Below, piece after piece: positions 44,878-53,712 of a stretch of DNA of 64,000 nucleotides. The position numbers and the translations under genes were made by a program. The stretch is from Streptomyces rubiginosohelvolus (GTDB lineage Bacteria > Actinomycetota > Actinomycetes > Streptomycetales > Streptomycetaceae). The DNA lies in assembly GCF_014649875.1 (NCBI RefSeq), contig NZ_BMTW01000001.1, positions 1,240,001-1,304,000 of the forward strand, given 5' to 3'. Below the pieces are notes generated by a model. It ran no database searches. It saw only the letters and a list, made by a program, of their open reading frames with translations, and was not told where the DNA came from. The first letter of the stretch is position 1. Each line of letters opens with the position of its first letter.

Positions 44878-46002
44878 ATGAGCACCATGGGCGACGGAAC
44901 ACGTGCGGTACGCGCCGGGCTTCCGGAACCGGAGCAGTTCGAACCCACGCTGCCCGGCCCCGTCTTCGCCGCGCACTTCCATCTCTCCGGCGAACCCGTG
45001 GGCCCGTACACCTACGGCCGGGAGACCAACCCGACCTGGACCCATCTGGAGCGGGCCATCGGTGAGCTGGAGGCTCCCGGCGAGGACGTGGGCACGACGG
45101 TGTTCGCCTCGGGCATGGCGGCGATCACCGCGGTGCTGCTCTCCCAGGTCCGCTCGGGCGACGCCGTGGTCCTGCCCGACGACGGCTACCAGGCGCTCCC
45201 CCTCGTACGGGAGCAGCTGGCGGCGTACGGGGTCGAGGTCCGGACCGCGCCGACCGGCGGCGACGCCCAGCTGGCCCTGCTGACCGGGGCGAAGCTCCTG
45301 TGGATCGAGAGCCCGTCCAACCCGGGCCTCGACGTCTGCGACATCCGGCGGCTGGTGGAGGCCGCGCACGCGGCGGGCGCCCTGGTCGCCGTCGACAACA
45401 CCCTGGCGACCCCGATCGGCCAGCGCCCGCTGGAACTGGGCGCCGACTTCTCGGTCGCCAGTGACACCAAGGGCATGACCGGCCACGGCGACATCCTGCT
45501 CGGCCATGTGACCTGCCGCGACCCCCGTCTGACGGCGGACGTACGGCGCTGGCGCAAGGTCGTCGGGGCGATCCCCGGACCGATGGAGGCCTGGCTCGCC
45601 CACCGCTCGCTGTCCACCCTCCAGCTGCGCATCGACCGGCAGTGCACCACCGCCCTCGCGCTCGCCGAGGCCCTGGCCAAGCGGACGGAGGTGACGGGCC
45701 TGCGGTATCCGGGGCTGCCCACCGACCCGTCGTACGCCGTCGCCGCCCGCCAGATGCGGCGCTTCGGGTCCGTCGTCTCCTTCGAGCTGGCCGACCGGGA
45801 CACCGCGGAACGCTTCCTGACCGCGCTGCGCCTGGTCGACGACGCGACGAGCTTCGGCGGCGTCCGATCCACGGCGGAGCGCCGGGGCCGCTGGGGCGGC
45901 GACGCCGTCGCGGAGGGCTTCGTCCGTTTCTCGGTGGGCGCGGAAGACCCCGAGGACCTGCTCGCCGACGTCGAACAGGCGCTGGACGCGGCGGTCCGGT
46001 AG
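44878..46002 (+). CDS. Cystathionine gamma-lyase/synthase-type PLP enzyme
   Basis: 374 aa, Cys/Met-metabolism PLP family. The PLP Lys lies in SVASDTKGMTGHGD, with YGRETNPTW (phosphate binding) and FASGMAAITAVLL upstream. The segment WIESPSNPGLDVCDI matches the family. The reaction is probably gamma-elimination or gamma-replacement on cystathionine; lyase and synthase cannot be separated by eye. The ATG at 44878 follows GAAGGAGCAAGGC. It is followed 44 bp later by a Nudix gene. Confidence 0.9.
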   Translation: MSTMGDGTRAVRAGLPEPEQFEPTLPGPVFAAHFHLSGEPVGPYTYGRETNPTWTHLERAIGELEAPGEDVGTTVFASGMAAITAVLLSQVRSGDAVVLPDDGYQALPLVREQLAAYGVEVRTAPTGGDAQLALLTGAKLLWIESPSNPGLDVCDIRRLVEAAHAAGALVAVDNTLATPIGQRPLELGADFSVASDTKGMTGHGDILLGHVTCRDPRLTADVRRWRKVVGAIPGPMEAWLAHRSLSTLQLRIDRQCTTALALAEALAKRTEVTGLRYPGLPTDPSYAVAARQMRRFGSVVSFELADRDTAERFLTALRLVDDATSFGGVRSTAERRGRWGGDAVAEGFVRFSVGAEDPEDLLADVEQALDAAVR

Positions 46003-46046
46003 GCCGGGGGAGTTTCAGACGGCTCTCCGCGGGCCACTCTCTTGCC

Positions 46047-46526
46047 ATGACCGAACGTCCTGTGGTCAAGCGCACCGCACGCGCCGTCCTGCTCGACGGC
46101 GACGATCTCATCCTGATCAAGCGCACGAAGCCGGGAGTCGATCCGTACTGGCTCACGCCCGGCGGCGGGGTCGAGCCGGAGGACGCCACCGTCGTCGACG
46201 CGCTGCACCGCGAGGTCGACGAGGAGCTCGGCGCCAAGATCGTCGACGTGGTCCCGTGCTTCGTCGACACCGTGGAGCACATCGCGGACGGCGGCGTGAC
46301 GGGGGTGAAGGTCCAGCACTTCTTCGTCTGCCGGCTGGCGTCGATGGACGTCTCCCTGCGGCACGGCCCGGAGATCGACGAACCCACCGGGGAGTACGAG
46401 ATCGTCCGGGTGCCGTTCAGCCGGGTCGGAATCGCGGCCGTGCACCTCGTTCCGCTGTCCCTGCGGCACTACCTGGACGGCAACATCGAAGGCGTACGGG
46501 CGATGCACGCCCCCGACCTGGGCTGA
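46047..46526 (+). CDS. Nudix hydrolase
   Basis: 159 aa. The complete Nudix box is present from GGGVEPEDATVVDALHREVDEELGA (residues ~37-61), with the catalytic REVDEE. The family cleaves nucleoside diphosphates linked to another group; the substrate is unknown. The ATG at 46047 starts MTERPVVKRTARAVLLDGD. It is co-oriented with the PLP enzyme but may have its own promoter. Confidence 0.92.
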   Translation: MTERPVVKRTARAVLLDGDDLILIKRTKPGVDPYWLTPGGGVEPEDATVVDALHREVDEELGAKIVDVVPCFVDTVEHIADGGVTGVKVQHFFVCRLASMDVSLRHGPEIDEPTGEYEIVRVPFSRVGIAAVHLVPLSLRHYLDGNIEGVRAMHAPDLG

Positions 46527-46637
46527 CAGTCCACGCGGCGCGGCCACGCCCCGGTACCGGCCGGGGCGTCTACTCCCGGGCCGGTACCGCTGGATACTCC
46601 CGCTGCGGGACGCCCCAGGACGGCCGGGCTCGGCATC

Positions 46638-47174
46638 GTGTTTCACGTGAAACCACTCAAGCGCCCCGTACGCCGAGGGCTCCTCGTCGCCCATGTCGCC
46701 GTCTCCGTCAGCTGGCTCGGCCTGACCGTCGGCCTGCTGGCGCTCGGCATCACCGCCTTCGCCACCGGCGATCCCGCCACGGTGGGAGCCGCCACCCGGG
46801 CCATGAAGATCTTCGGGGACTGGCTGGTGGTCCCGGTGGCGCTGCTCGCCCTGGTCAGCGGCCTGGTGCTGGCGCTGGGCACTCCGTGGGGCCTGGCCCG
46901 GCACCGCTGGGTGTGGACCAAGTTCTGGCTGACCCTGATCACAACGGGTCTGTCGGTCTTCTCCCTGCGCCCCGGGATCGACGCGGCGGCCGCCGGTAAA
47001 GCCGTCGACATCAACCTCGTGATCGCGCCGTCGGTGGCCACCGCCACCTATCTCTTCATCACCGCGATCTCGATCCTCAAGCCCTGGGGGCTCACCCGGC
47101 GCGGCAGGCGGTTGCGGTTCTCGGCCAGTTCCGCGAAATCGGTGGACGCGCGATCACCCCGTCAGACAGCCTGA
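46638..47174 (+). CDS. Four-helix membrane protein starting in a parS site (DUF2269-like)
   Basis: 178 aa. Four hydrophobic helices (residues ~14-40, 62-82, 95-110 and 125-145) precede a basic tail. It resembles the DUF2269-like group of small membrane proteins; the role is unknown. The first codons GTG TTT CAC GTG AAA lie inside a perfect parS (46640-46653), giving MFHVKP, the same N-terminus as CydCD. The GTG three codons later (46647) could be the true start. No strong ribosome-binding site is seen. Confidence 0.78.
   Translation: MFHVKPLKRPVRRGLLVAHVAVSVSWLGLTVGLLALGITAFATGDPATVGAATRAMKIFGDWLVVPVALLALVSGLVLALGTPWGLARHRWVWTKFWLTLITTGLSVFSLRPGIDAAAAGKAVDINLVIAPSVATATYLFITAISILKPWGLTRRGRRLRFSASSAKSVDARSPRQTA
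46640..46653. other. parS site over a gene start
   Basis: Perfect GTTTCACGTGAAAC. It overlaps the first codons of the downstream membrane-protein gene. Confidence 0.9.
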
Positions 47175-47178
47175 CCCC

Positions 47179-48120
47179 ATGCACAGCCCTTCACCCCGCT
47201 CCCTCGTCGACCTGCCGATCCGACGCCTGAACCGGGGAGACCTGGTCCCCTGCGCCGATCTCTGCGAGGACCGCGGCTGGCCGCGCGACGAACACCGGTG
47301 GGGGCTGCTCCTCTCGGCCGGCACCGGGTACGGGATCGATGCCCCGGACGGAAAGGGTCTGGCAGCGACCTGCCTGACCATGCCCTACGGATCCGACTTC
47401 ATCGCCGTCGGCATGATGCTCGTCGCCGGACGCTACGCACGTCAGGGGATCGCCCGCCGGCTCATGCGGCACGTGATGGAGATGGCGGGGGACACCCCGC
47501 TCACCCTGTACGCCACGGAGCAGGGACAGCCCCTCTACGAAAACCTCGGCTTCTCCCCCGTCGGCCGGGCCGAACGCGTCGGCGGCCGGTTCGAAGCGGT
47601 CTCCCCCGGCGGCTCCCCCGCAGCTTCTGCCTCTGTCTCCCCCGCCTCCTCGGCTGTCCCGGCGTCGGGGCTTCCGTCATCGGCCTCGTCCGTGACCACC
47701 CGGCCAGCCGCGGCGGACGATCTGCAGACGATGGTCCGGCTCGACTTCCCCGTGTTCGGTACGGACCGGACGCATCTCCTCGCCCGGCTCCCCGCCTTCT
47801 CCGACCGGCTCCAGGTCGCCGAGGAGCACGGGGAGCTGGTCGGCTACGCGGCGCTCTGGCCGAGCGGGCAGGCCGAGGTGGTGGGGCCGCTCATCGCCCG
47901 GGACACAGCCACCGCACAGGCCCTCGTCACGGCCCTGGCCGCCACGACGGACCGGCCGCTGCGCGCCGATGTCGACGCCCGGCACAAGGAACTCCTCGGC
48001 TGGCTGACGGAGCACGGCCTGGAGCCCCTCTCCCGGACCACCGTGATGGCGTACGGCATCCCGGATCTGCCCGGTGACGCCGCCCGCAGGTTCGCCCCGC
48101 TGACCGTCGCGACGGGCTGA
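47179..48120 (+). CDS. Two-domain GNAT acetyltransferase
   Basis: 313 aa. The N-terminal GNAT domain (residues ~12-130) has the acetyl-CoA loop in YARQGIARRLMRHVM and the closing LYENLGFSPVG. A Ser/Ala/Pro-rich linker (~145-175) leads to a second, weaker GNAT-like domain (~176-300), where VGYAALWP and the GPLIARD segment replace the usual Q/RxxGxG/A loop. The second half may be a non-catalytic substrate domain, as in Eis-like enzymes. The substrate is unknown. The ATG lies 4 bp after the upstream stop. Confidence 0.83.
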   Translation: MHSPSPRSLVDLPIRRLNRGDLVPCADLCEDRGWPRDEHRWGLLLSAGTGYGIDAPDGKGLAATCLTMPYGSDFIAVGMMLVAGRYARQGIARRLMRHVMEMAGDTPLTLYATEQGQPLYENLGFSPVGRAERVGGRFEAVSPGGSPAASASVSPASSAVPASGLPSSASSVTTRPAAADDLQTMVRLDFPVFGTDRTHLLARLPAFSDRLQVAEEHGELVGYAALWPSGQAEVVGPLIARDTATAQALVTALAATTDRPLRADVDARHKELLGWLTEHGLEPLSRTTVMAYGIPDLPGDAARRFAPLTVATG

Positions 48121-48128
48121 CGCCTAAA

Positions 48129-48159
48129 CAGCCGCACCGCCACGAGGGCGGTGCGGCTG
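48129..48159. terminator. Bidirectional terminator hairpin
   Basis: A 13-bp perfect stem (48129-48141 with 48147-48159) lies 8 bp after the GNAT stop, between convergent genes. Confidence 0.8.
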
Positions 48160-48240
48160 AATCTCGGCCGGCAGGAAGCGCGGGGCGGCCGATCCGCAGT
48201 GCGGCCGATCCCCGCTGCGCGGGCCCGGAGGCGCCGGGGC

Positions 48241-49452
48241 TCAGTGCCGGGCAGCCGCCACGGGGGCCGACTCGGGGCTGCTCCCGGTGACGATCCGGCC
48301 CTTCCCGGTCTCCCGGCGCTCCAGGATGCTGGAGAGCACCGCCAGGACCAGCGCCGAGGCGGCGAGCGCCGCGCCGACCCAGTTGGGGGCCGTGTAGCCG
48401 AGGCCGGCCGCGATGACGAGACCGCCGAGCCAGGCGGACAGGGCGTTGCCGAGGTTGAAGGCCCCGATGTTGACCGCGGAGGCCAGCGTCGGCGCACCTG
48501 CCGCCTGGTCGAGGACCCGCTTCTGCAGGGGCGGCACGGTCGCGAAGCCCAGGGCGCCGATCAGGACGATGGTGACGGCCGCGGCGACCTTGTTGTGGGC
48601 GGTCACGGTGAACAGGCCGAGGACCACGGCGAGCGCGCCGAGCGAGACGTACAGCAGGGGCATCAGACGGCGGTCGGCGAACTTCCCGCCGATCAGGTTG
48701 CCGCCCACCATGCCGAGGCCGAAGAGGACCAGCAGCCAGGTGACGGACGAGGCCGAGTAACCGGCGACCTCGGTCATCATCGGGGTGATGTAGGTGATCG
48801 CGGCGAAGACTCCGCCGAAGCCCAAGACGGTCATGGCCATCGCCAGCAGGACCTGGACGTTGCGAAACGCGGCCAGCTCGTGGCGGATGCGTACGCCTTC
48901 GGCCTTGGGCTGCTCCGGGACGAGCTTCGCGACGCCCAGCAGTCCCACGACACCAAGGGCGGCGACGACGAGGAACGTGGTCCGCCATCCCGCGGTCTGT
49001 CCGATGAACGTGCCGAGAGGAACGCCGACGACGTTGGCGACGGTGAGCCCGGTGAACATCATGGCGATGGCCCCGGCCTTCTTCTGCGGGGCGACCAGAT
49101 CGGCCGCGACCACCGAGCCGATGCCGAAGAAGGCACCGTGGGCGAGGGAGGCGATCACGCGTCCGGCGAGCATGACGCCGAAGACCGGAGCGAGCGCGGA
49201 CACCACGTTGCCCACGACGAACAGTCCCATGAGCAGCATCAGCATGCGCTTACGGGTGACACGGGTGCCCAGCAGCGTCATCAGTGGGGCTCCGAGGACC
49301 ACACCGAGCGCGTAGCCGGTCACCAGGAAGCCCGCGGTCGGGATCGAGACCTGGAAATCACCGGCGACCTCGGGGAGCAACCCCATGATCACGAACTCGG
49401 TCGTTCCGATCCCGAATGCCCCGATGGCGAGAGCGAGGAGCGCTAGCGGCAT
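48241..49452 (-). CDS. MFS drug efflux transporter (DHA1, AraJ/CmlR-like)
   Basis: 403 aa with 12 predicted helices. The start MPLALLALAIGAFGIGTTEFVIMGLLPEVA is typical of the AraJ/Cml group, which exports chloramphenicol-like drugs or sugars. Motif A is modified (LGTRVTRKRMLMLLM), and the motif C-like segment GSVVAADLVAP follows. GGGAAGG precedes the ATG at 49452. It diverges from a MarR gene 140 bp away, the usual repressor-efflux pairing, so the MarR protein probably controls it. Confidence 0.92.
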   Translation of the reverse strand: MPLALLALAIGAFGIGTTEFVIMGLLPEVAGDFQVSIPTAGFLVTGYALGVVLGAPLMTLLGTRVTRKRMLMLLMGLFVVGNVVSALAPVFGVMLAGRVIASLAHGAFFGIGSVVAADLVAPQKKAGAIAMMFTGLTVANVVGVPLGTFIGQTAGWRTTFLVVAALGVVGLLGVAKLVPEQPKAEGVRIRHELAAFRNVQVLLAMAMTVLGFGGVFAAITYITPMMTEVAGYSASSVTWLLVLFGLGMVGGNLIGGKFADRRLMPLLYVSLGALAVVLGLFTVTAHNKVAAAVTIVLIGALGFATVPPLQKRVLDQAAGAPTLASAVNIGAFNLGNALSAWLGGLVIAAGLGYTAPNWVGAALAASALVLAVLSSILERRETGKGRIVTGSSPESAPVAAARH

Positions 49453-49503
49453 GGGTTTGACCTTCCCTGGAGATTGCGTCTGCGCCTTACAAGCGTCCAC
49501 AAT

Positions 49504-49527
49504 AATTGCAGGCGCTGGTTAATTGCA
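49504..49527. promoter_or_regulatory. Candidate MarR operator
   Basis: AATTGCA occurs twice (49504-49510 and 49521-49527), 17 bp apart, in the MFS/MarR divergent gap. The stretch also contains TTGCA...TGCAA in inverted orientation. It is AT-rich for the region. This is the likeliest binding site for the adjacent MarR protein. Confidence 0.5.
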
Positions 49528-49592
49528 AACGCGGGCTATTGCGGATGTCCCCTATCCTGGAGTCACACCGCTCCCGTACGGAGGAGAGAGAC

Positions 49593-50051
49593 ATGACAGC
49601 GACCGACCCCGCCCTGACCGCCATTGCCCAGAGCTGGTGCACGCTCTCGCTGCTCCACGGGAAGATCGAGGCCCGTATCGAGCGGGCCCTCCAGGCCGGC
49701 CACGGGCTCAGCGCACGCGAGTACTCTCTGCTCGACGTGTTGAGCCGGCAGCACAACGGCGTCGGCGGGCATCTCCAGATGAAGCAGGTCGCCGACGCCG
49801 TCGTCCTCAGCCAGAGCGCCACCACCCGGCTTGTCACCCGGCTCGAGGACCGTGGGCTGCTGACCCGGTATCTGTGCGACACCGACCGTCGGGGCATCTA
49901 CACCGACGTCACCGAAGCCGGGCTCGCACTGCTGGAGGCCGCCCGGCCGACGAACGACAGCGCACTGCGGGCAGCCCTGGACGAGGCGGCGGAGAACCCG
50001 GAGCTCGCCCCTCTGGTCAGGGCGGTCGAAGAGCTGAAGGCTCCCGCCTGA
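49593..50051 (+). CDS. MarR-family transcriptional regulator
   Basis: 152 aa with the MarR winged helix (LSAREYSLLDVLSRQ, LQMKQVADAVVLSQSATTRLVTRLEDRGLLTRYLCDTDRRG). The ATG at 49593 has GAGGAGAG upstream. It diverges from the MFS exporter and most likely represses it until a drug or metabolite binds. It is followed 41 bp later by an acetyltransferase, which may belong to the same unit. Confidence 0.93.
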   Translation: MTATDPALTAIAQSWCTLSLLHGKIEARIERALQAGHGLSAREYSLLDVLSRQHNGVGGHLQMKQVADAVVLSQSATTRLVTRLEDRGLLTRYLCDTDRRGIYTDVTEAGLALLEAARPTNDSALRAALDEAAENPELAPLVRAVEELKAPA

Positions 50052-50092
50052 CCGACTCCGGCATCCCCGGCGCCCGCCCTAGGATGCCGATC

Positions 50093-50545
50093 ATGAGCGA
50101 TCTCGAAATACGCCCCGCCACTCCTGGCGACCTGCCCGCGGTCGTCGCGATGCTCGCCGACGACCCTCTGGGCGCGCAGCGCGAGTCACCGGACGACCTC
50201 ACCCCGTACCGGGAAGCGCTCCAGCGGCTGGCCGACGACCCGAACCAGCATGTGGTCGTCGCCGTCCGCCAGGACCGAGTCGTCGGCACCCTGCAGCTGA
50301 CCATCGTCCCGGGGCTGTCCCGCCGGGGCTCGACGCGCTCGATCATCGAGGGCGTCCGCATCCACGGCGACGAGCGCGGCAGCGGCCTCGGCACCCAGCT
50401 CATCCAGTGGGCGGTGGACGAATCCCGCCGACAGAACTGCCAGTTGGTGCAGCTGACCTCGGATGTCACCCGCGAGGACGCGCACCGCTTCTACGAGCGG
50501 CTCGGTTTCACGGCGAGCCATGTGGGCTTCAAGCTGGCGCTCTGA
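50093..50545 (+). CDS. GNAT-family N-acetyltransferase
   Basis: 150 aa. The acetyl-CoA pyrophosphate loop appears as GDERGSGLGTQLIQWA, and the family end motif as AHRFYERLGFTASHVGFK. ATG 50093 (MSDLEIRPATPGD) has AGGA at 50081-50084. The substrate is unknown. Downstream is the palindromic parS-terminator. Confidence 0.9.
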   Translation: MSDLEIRPATPGDLPAVVAMLADDPLGAQRESPDDLTPYREALQRLADDPNQHVVVAVRQDRVVGTLQLTIVPGLSRRGSTRSIIEGVRIHGDERGSGLGTQLIQWAVDESRRQNCQLVQLTSDVTREDAHRFYERLGFTASHVGFKLAL

Positions 50546-50567
50546 CAGAAGAAGTCTGACGGAAGAA

Positions 50568-50605
50568 GAGCGGGTGGGTGTTTCACGTGAAACACCCACC
50601 CGCTC
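50568..50605. terminator. 38-bp perfect palindrome with parS at its centre
   Basis: The two 19-base arms are perfect reverse complements and the centre is TTTCACGTGAAA; the parS core spans 50580-50593. It lies 22 bp after the GNAT stop and 21 bp before the stop of the convergent serine hydrolase. It should act as a bidirectional terminator in RNA and a ParB site in DNA. Confidence 0.88.
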
Positions 50606-50626
50606 CTGCGCCCCGGGGCCCGGAGC

Positions 50627-52003
50627 TCAGCCGCCGAGCCCGCGCCAGCCCTCCGCGTCCACGCCGCCGGGCACGGCCGCCCCCGCCTCGTACGGCTCAC
50701 GTGTGAAGACGAACGAGCCGAGGTCGAGGTGGTCCACCGAGCCGTCGTCCTTGCGTACGACGCGCAGGGTCTCCCCCGCGTAGTAGTCGTTCTGGCCGGT
50801 CCAGGTGCCGTCCGGCCGGTACGTGAAGGCCGCGCCGCGCCCCTTGCCGCCGAGGGGCGTGAGCTGGAGGCCCCGGTCCCCGGTGAGGCTCAACGTGAAC
50901 GTGCTGGTGCCCCAGTGCCAGACGCCGGTCAGCGCGAGCAGTTCGTCGTCCACCTCGGGCAACGGACGCCAGGGCTCCGGGATCCGTGGCTCGGCCTCGA
51001 CGACGATGCCCAGGAGTTCGGCGGCCACCGTCGCGGCGGGCAGCCCGGAGGTGGCATTGGCGAGGGCGACCGCCGCCACGTCCTCCTCCTCGCACACCCA
51101 GAGGCCGGCGACGAATCCGGGAAGCGATCCCGAGTGCCCGAAGAGCACGCGCCCTTCACCCCCGACGATCTGGAGCCCGAGACCGTAACCGCTGCCGCCG
51201 ATCTCGACCGGGGCAGCGGGCGTCCGCATCTCCCGTACGGAGGAGGCCGACAGCACCCGGTCGTCGCCCTCGGCCAGGAAGGCGGCGAACCGCAGCAGAT
51301 CCTCCGCGGTGGACCAGAGCTGACCGGCGGGCGCCATGATCCCGAGGTCCTCGGCAGGCTCGCTCAGCATCACGTCGGCCCAGGGGTGGACGGCCCAGCC
51401 GCCCGCGTGCGGCGCCACGGGGGCGCTCGTCGTCCGGTGCATGCCCAACGGCTCCAGGATCTCCCGGCGCAGCGCCTCCTCCCACGAGACGCCTCGAACC
51501 GCTTCCACCAGCGAACCGAGCAGGGTGTAACCGGGGTTGGAGTAGTGATGACGATGCCCGGCCGGATGCATCAGCGGCCGGTCGCCCAGGACATCGGCGA
51601 TCTCCGGCCGCAGGCTGCCGGGCGTCCGCTCCCACCAGGGGGCCGGCGTCTCGGCCCCCAGCCCCGCACTGTGGCACAGCAGTTGAAAGACGGTCGTCCC
51701 GCCCACGCCCGTACCGGGAAGGTGCTTCTCCAGAGGGTCGTCCAGATCGATCAGGCCCTCGTCCCGCAGCCGCAGCACCAGAACGGCCGTGAACGTCTTG
51801 GTGATCGAGCCGATCCGGTACTGCGTATCGCCGTCGGGAGCATGCCCGTCGACACACGTACGCGCCCCACTCCAGGCCGTACGCCCCTGCCGCCCCACCG
51901 CAGCCACGAGGGACGGCGCACGCCCGTCCCGCTGCGCGACGGCGATGCGGTGCAGCAGGGCGCGCCGGGTACTGGGAAGCAGGTCTTCACCGAGAGAAGT
52001 CAT
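50627..52003 (-). CDS. Serine beta-lactamase/esterase-type hydrolase
   Basis: 458 aa, class C-like fold. The SxxK catalytic motif is SITK (in YRIGSITKTFTA), the YxN motif is YSN (HYSNPGYTLLG), and HSG (GHSGSLPGF) takes the place of KTG. No signal peptide is seen, so it is probably cytoplasmic and a peptidase or esterase rather than a resistance enzyme. A C-terminal domain of ~100 residues follows (LTGVWHWGTSTFTLSL). ATG 52003 is the family-consistent start. Confidence 0.88.
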   Translation of the reverse strand: MTSLGEDLLPSTRRALLHRIAVAQRDGRAPSLVAAVGRQGRTAWSGARTCVDGHAPDGDTQYRIGSITKTFTAVLVLRLRDEGLIDLDDPLEKHLPGTGVGGTTVFQLLCHSAGLGAETPAPWWERTPGSLRPEIADVLGDRPLMHPAGHRHHYSNPGYTLLGSLVEAVRGVSWEEALRREILEPLGMHRTTSAPVAPHAGGWAVHPWADVMLSEPAEDLGIMAPAGQLWSTAEDLLRFAAFLAEGDDRVLSASSVREMRTPAAPVEIGGSGYGLGLQIVGGEGRVLFGHSGSLPGFVAGLWVCEEEDVAAVALANATSGLPAATVAAELLGIVVEAEPRIPEPWRPLPEVDDELLALTGVWHWGTSTFTLSLTGDRGLQLTPLGGKGRGAAFTYRPDGTWTGQNDYYAGETLRVVRKDDGSVDHLDLGSFVFTREPYEAGAAVPGGVDAEGWRGLGG

Positions 52004-52069
52004 GGTCCAACCCTTATCCGACCGGCCGCTCCCTGACGAACTCATTTTCCGGGGAAAGCCCCGGCATGG

Positions 52070-52855
52070 TCACAGCGAGTGGAGGAATCCCCTGACGGCA
52101 CCGGCGAATTCCACCGGCACGGTGTCGTGCACGGTGTGGCCGGCAGGGAGCTCGACCAGGCTGGTACGAGCACGTCGTGCGGTCATCCTCCTCGCATGCT
52201 CGGCGTGCAGAACCGTGCTGTGGATGCCACGGACGAGCAGGGCCGGGCAGTCCGCGCCCAGCCAGTCGTCCCAGTGGTCTCCGTTGAGGAGCTGCTGCGA
52301 GACGTTCATGTCCTGCGGGTCGAAGGCCAGGCCCCAGCCGTCCGGATATTCGCGCACGGCGTCCATCAGGTAGCCGGCCGACGGGCCGAGCCCGTCCAAC
52401 AGCCCGGACCGTGTCGGGGCGCGGTGCGGCCAGGACAGGGCGAAGGACAGATCGTCGTCGACCTCGGCCCCGATGTCCTCGACGATCAGCGCGTCCACCA
52501 GTTCCGGTCGCCGGGCGGCGAGTTGGTAGGCGTTGACACCGCCGAGGGAGTGCCCGAGCACGACCGCGCCGCGGATCCCCAGATGCTCCAGCACGGCGGC
52601 GGCGTCCTCGACGTAACCGGACCTGGAATAGTCGGCGGAACGGTCGGAACGACCGTGGCCCCGCTGGTCGGGGGCGACCACCCGCCAGGAGTCGCCCAGT
52701 TCACCGGCAAGGCGCGTGAACGTACGCCCCTCACCGAAGTGGCCGTGCAGAGCCAGCAGAGGACGCCCCGGGCCGCCGAAGTCGAAGAAGGAGAGCCGCC
52801 GCCCGGCCACCTGCAGGGCGCCACGCTCCGGATCGGGTGGTGTCATCGAGGTCAC
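52070..52855 (-). CDS. Alpha/beta hydrolase
   Basis: 261 aa. The oxyanion region is ALHGHFGEG, the nucleophile elbow GHSLGG, and the final His is in PAGHTVHD; the acid residue is not certain. The substrate is unknown. GTG 52855 (MTSMTPPDPE) has CATACT seven bases upstream and could be leaderless; ATG 52846 is an alternative. It diverges from the dienelactone hydrolase gene. Confidence 0.87.
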   Translation of the reverse strand: MTSMTPPDPERGALQVAGRRLSFFDFGGPGRPLLALHGHFGEGRTFTRLAGELGDSWRVVAPDQRGHGRSDRSADYSRSGYVEDAAAVLEHLGIRGAVVLGHSLGGVNAYQLAARRPELVDALIVEDIGAEVDDDLSFALSWPHRAPTRSGLLDGLGPSAGYLMDAVREYPDGWGLAFDPQDMNVSQQLLNGDHWDDWLGADCPALLVRGIHSTVLHAEHARRMTARRARTSLVELPAGHTVHDTVPVEFAGAVRGFLHSL

Positions 52856-52944
52856 GACCGCCAGTATGGGTGCACGAGGTAACTCGTCGAACACGCACAC
52901 TCGTTGAACACACCCCCTGGCGCCCCGGCGAACACCGGAGCGCG

Positions 52945-53706
52945 ATGAACTCCCGAAAAGGAAGATCCGCCATTCCCACCAAGACCGTGCAGATCCCCAC
53001 CACCGACGGCCTGGCCGACGCCTTCGCCGCCTACCCCGACCACGGCGAACGCCATCCCGGAGTGCTGATGTACCCGGACGCCTTCGGTATCCGGCCCGTC
53101 ATCCGGGACCTGGCCGGCGAGCTGGCCGGGCACGGGTACTACGTGCTCGTCCCCAACTTCTTCTACCGGGAGGGGCCGACACCGGTCATCGATCTTCCCG
53201 CACACATCGGGGAAGCGGACCGGACCGCGCTCATCGCCCGGCTGATGCCCCTGATCAAAGACATGACCCCCGAACGCACCCTGAGCGACGCCGACGCCTA
53301 CCTCGGCTTCCTCGCTGATCAGCCCGAAGTCGGCGCGGGACCGGTCGCGGTCACCGGTTACTGCATCGGCGGCCTCCTGGCGACCCGTACCGCCGCGGCC
53401 CACCCCGGCCAGGTGGCCGCCCTCGCCGCGTTCCACGCCCCTGTCGCCGCGGACGGGCCCGAGAGCCTGCTCCGTCTCACCGCCGACGTCCACTTCGGCC
53501 ACGCCGCATCGGACATCACCCCCGAGGCACTCGGCGAGCTGAACCGGTCCCTGGACGCCGCGGGGATCGCCTACACCTCGGAGATCTACCCCGGCACCGT
53601 CCACGGCTTCACCATGTCCGACACCGACGCCTTCGGCCCGGCGGGCCTGCGGCTCCACTGGGACCGCCTGCTCCCGCTCCTCACCCGCGCCCTGGCGAAG
53701 GGCTGA
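52945..53706 (+). CDS. Dienelactone hydrolase family protein
   Basis: 253 aa. The nucleophile is Cys in VTGYCIGGLL, with Asp in GHAASD and His in YPGTVHGF, the Cys-Asp-His triad typical of dienelactone hydrolases. True enzymes open dienelactones in aromatic catabolism; no such pathway is adjacent, so the substrate is unknown. ATG 52945 has GGAG upstream. Its stop is only 6 bp from the stop of the convergent dnaB. Confidence 0.88.
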   Translation: MNSRKGRSAIPTKTVQIPTTDGLADAFAAYPDHGERHPGVLMYPDAFGIRPVIRDLAGELAGHGYYVLVPNFFYREGPTPVIDLPAHIGEADRTALIARLMPLIKDMTPERTLSDADAYLGFLADQPEVGAGPVAVTGYCIGGLLATRTAAAHPGQVAALAAFHAPVAADGPESLLRLTADVHFGHAASDITPEALGELNRSLDAAGIAYTSEIYPGTVHGFTMSDTDAFGPAGLRLHWDRLLPLLTRALAKG

Positions 53707-53712
53707 GCCCCG

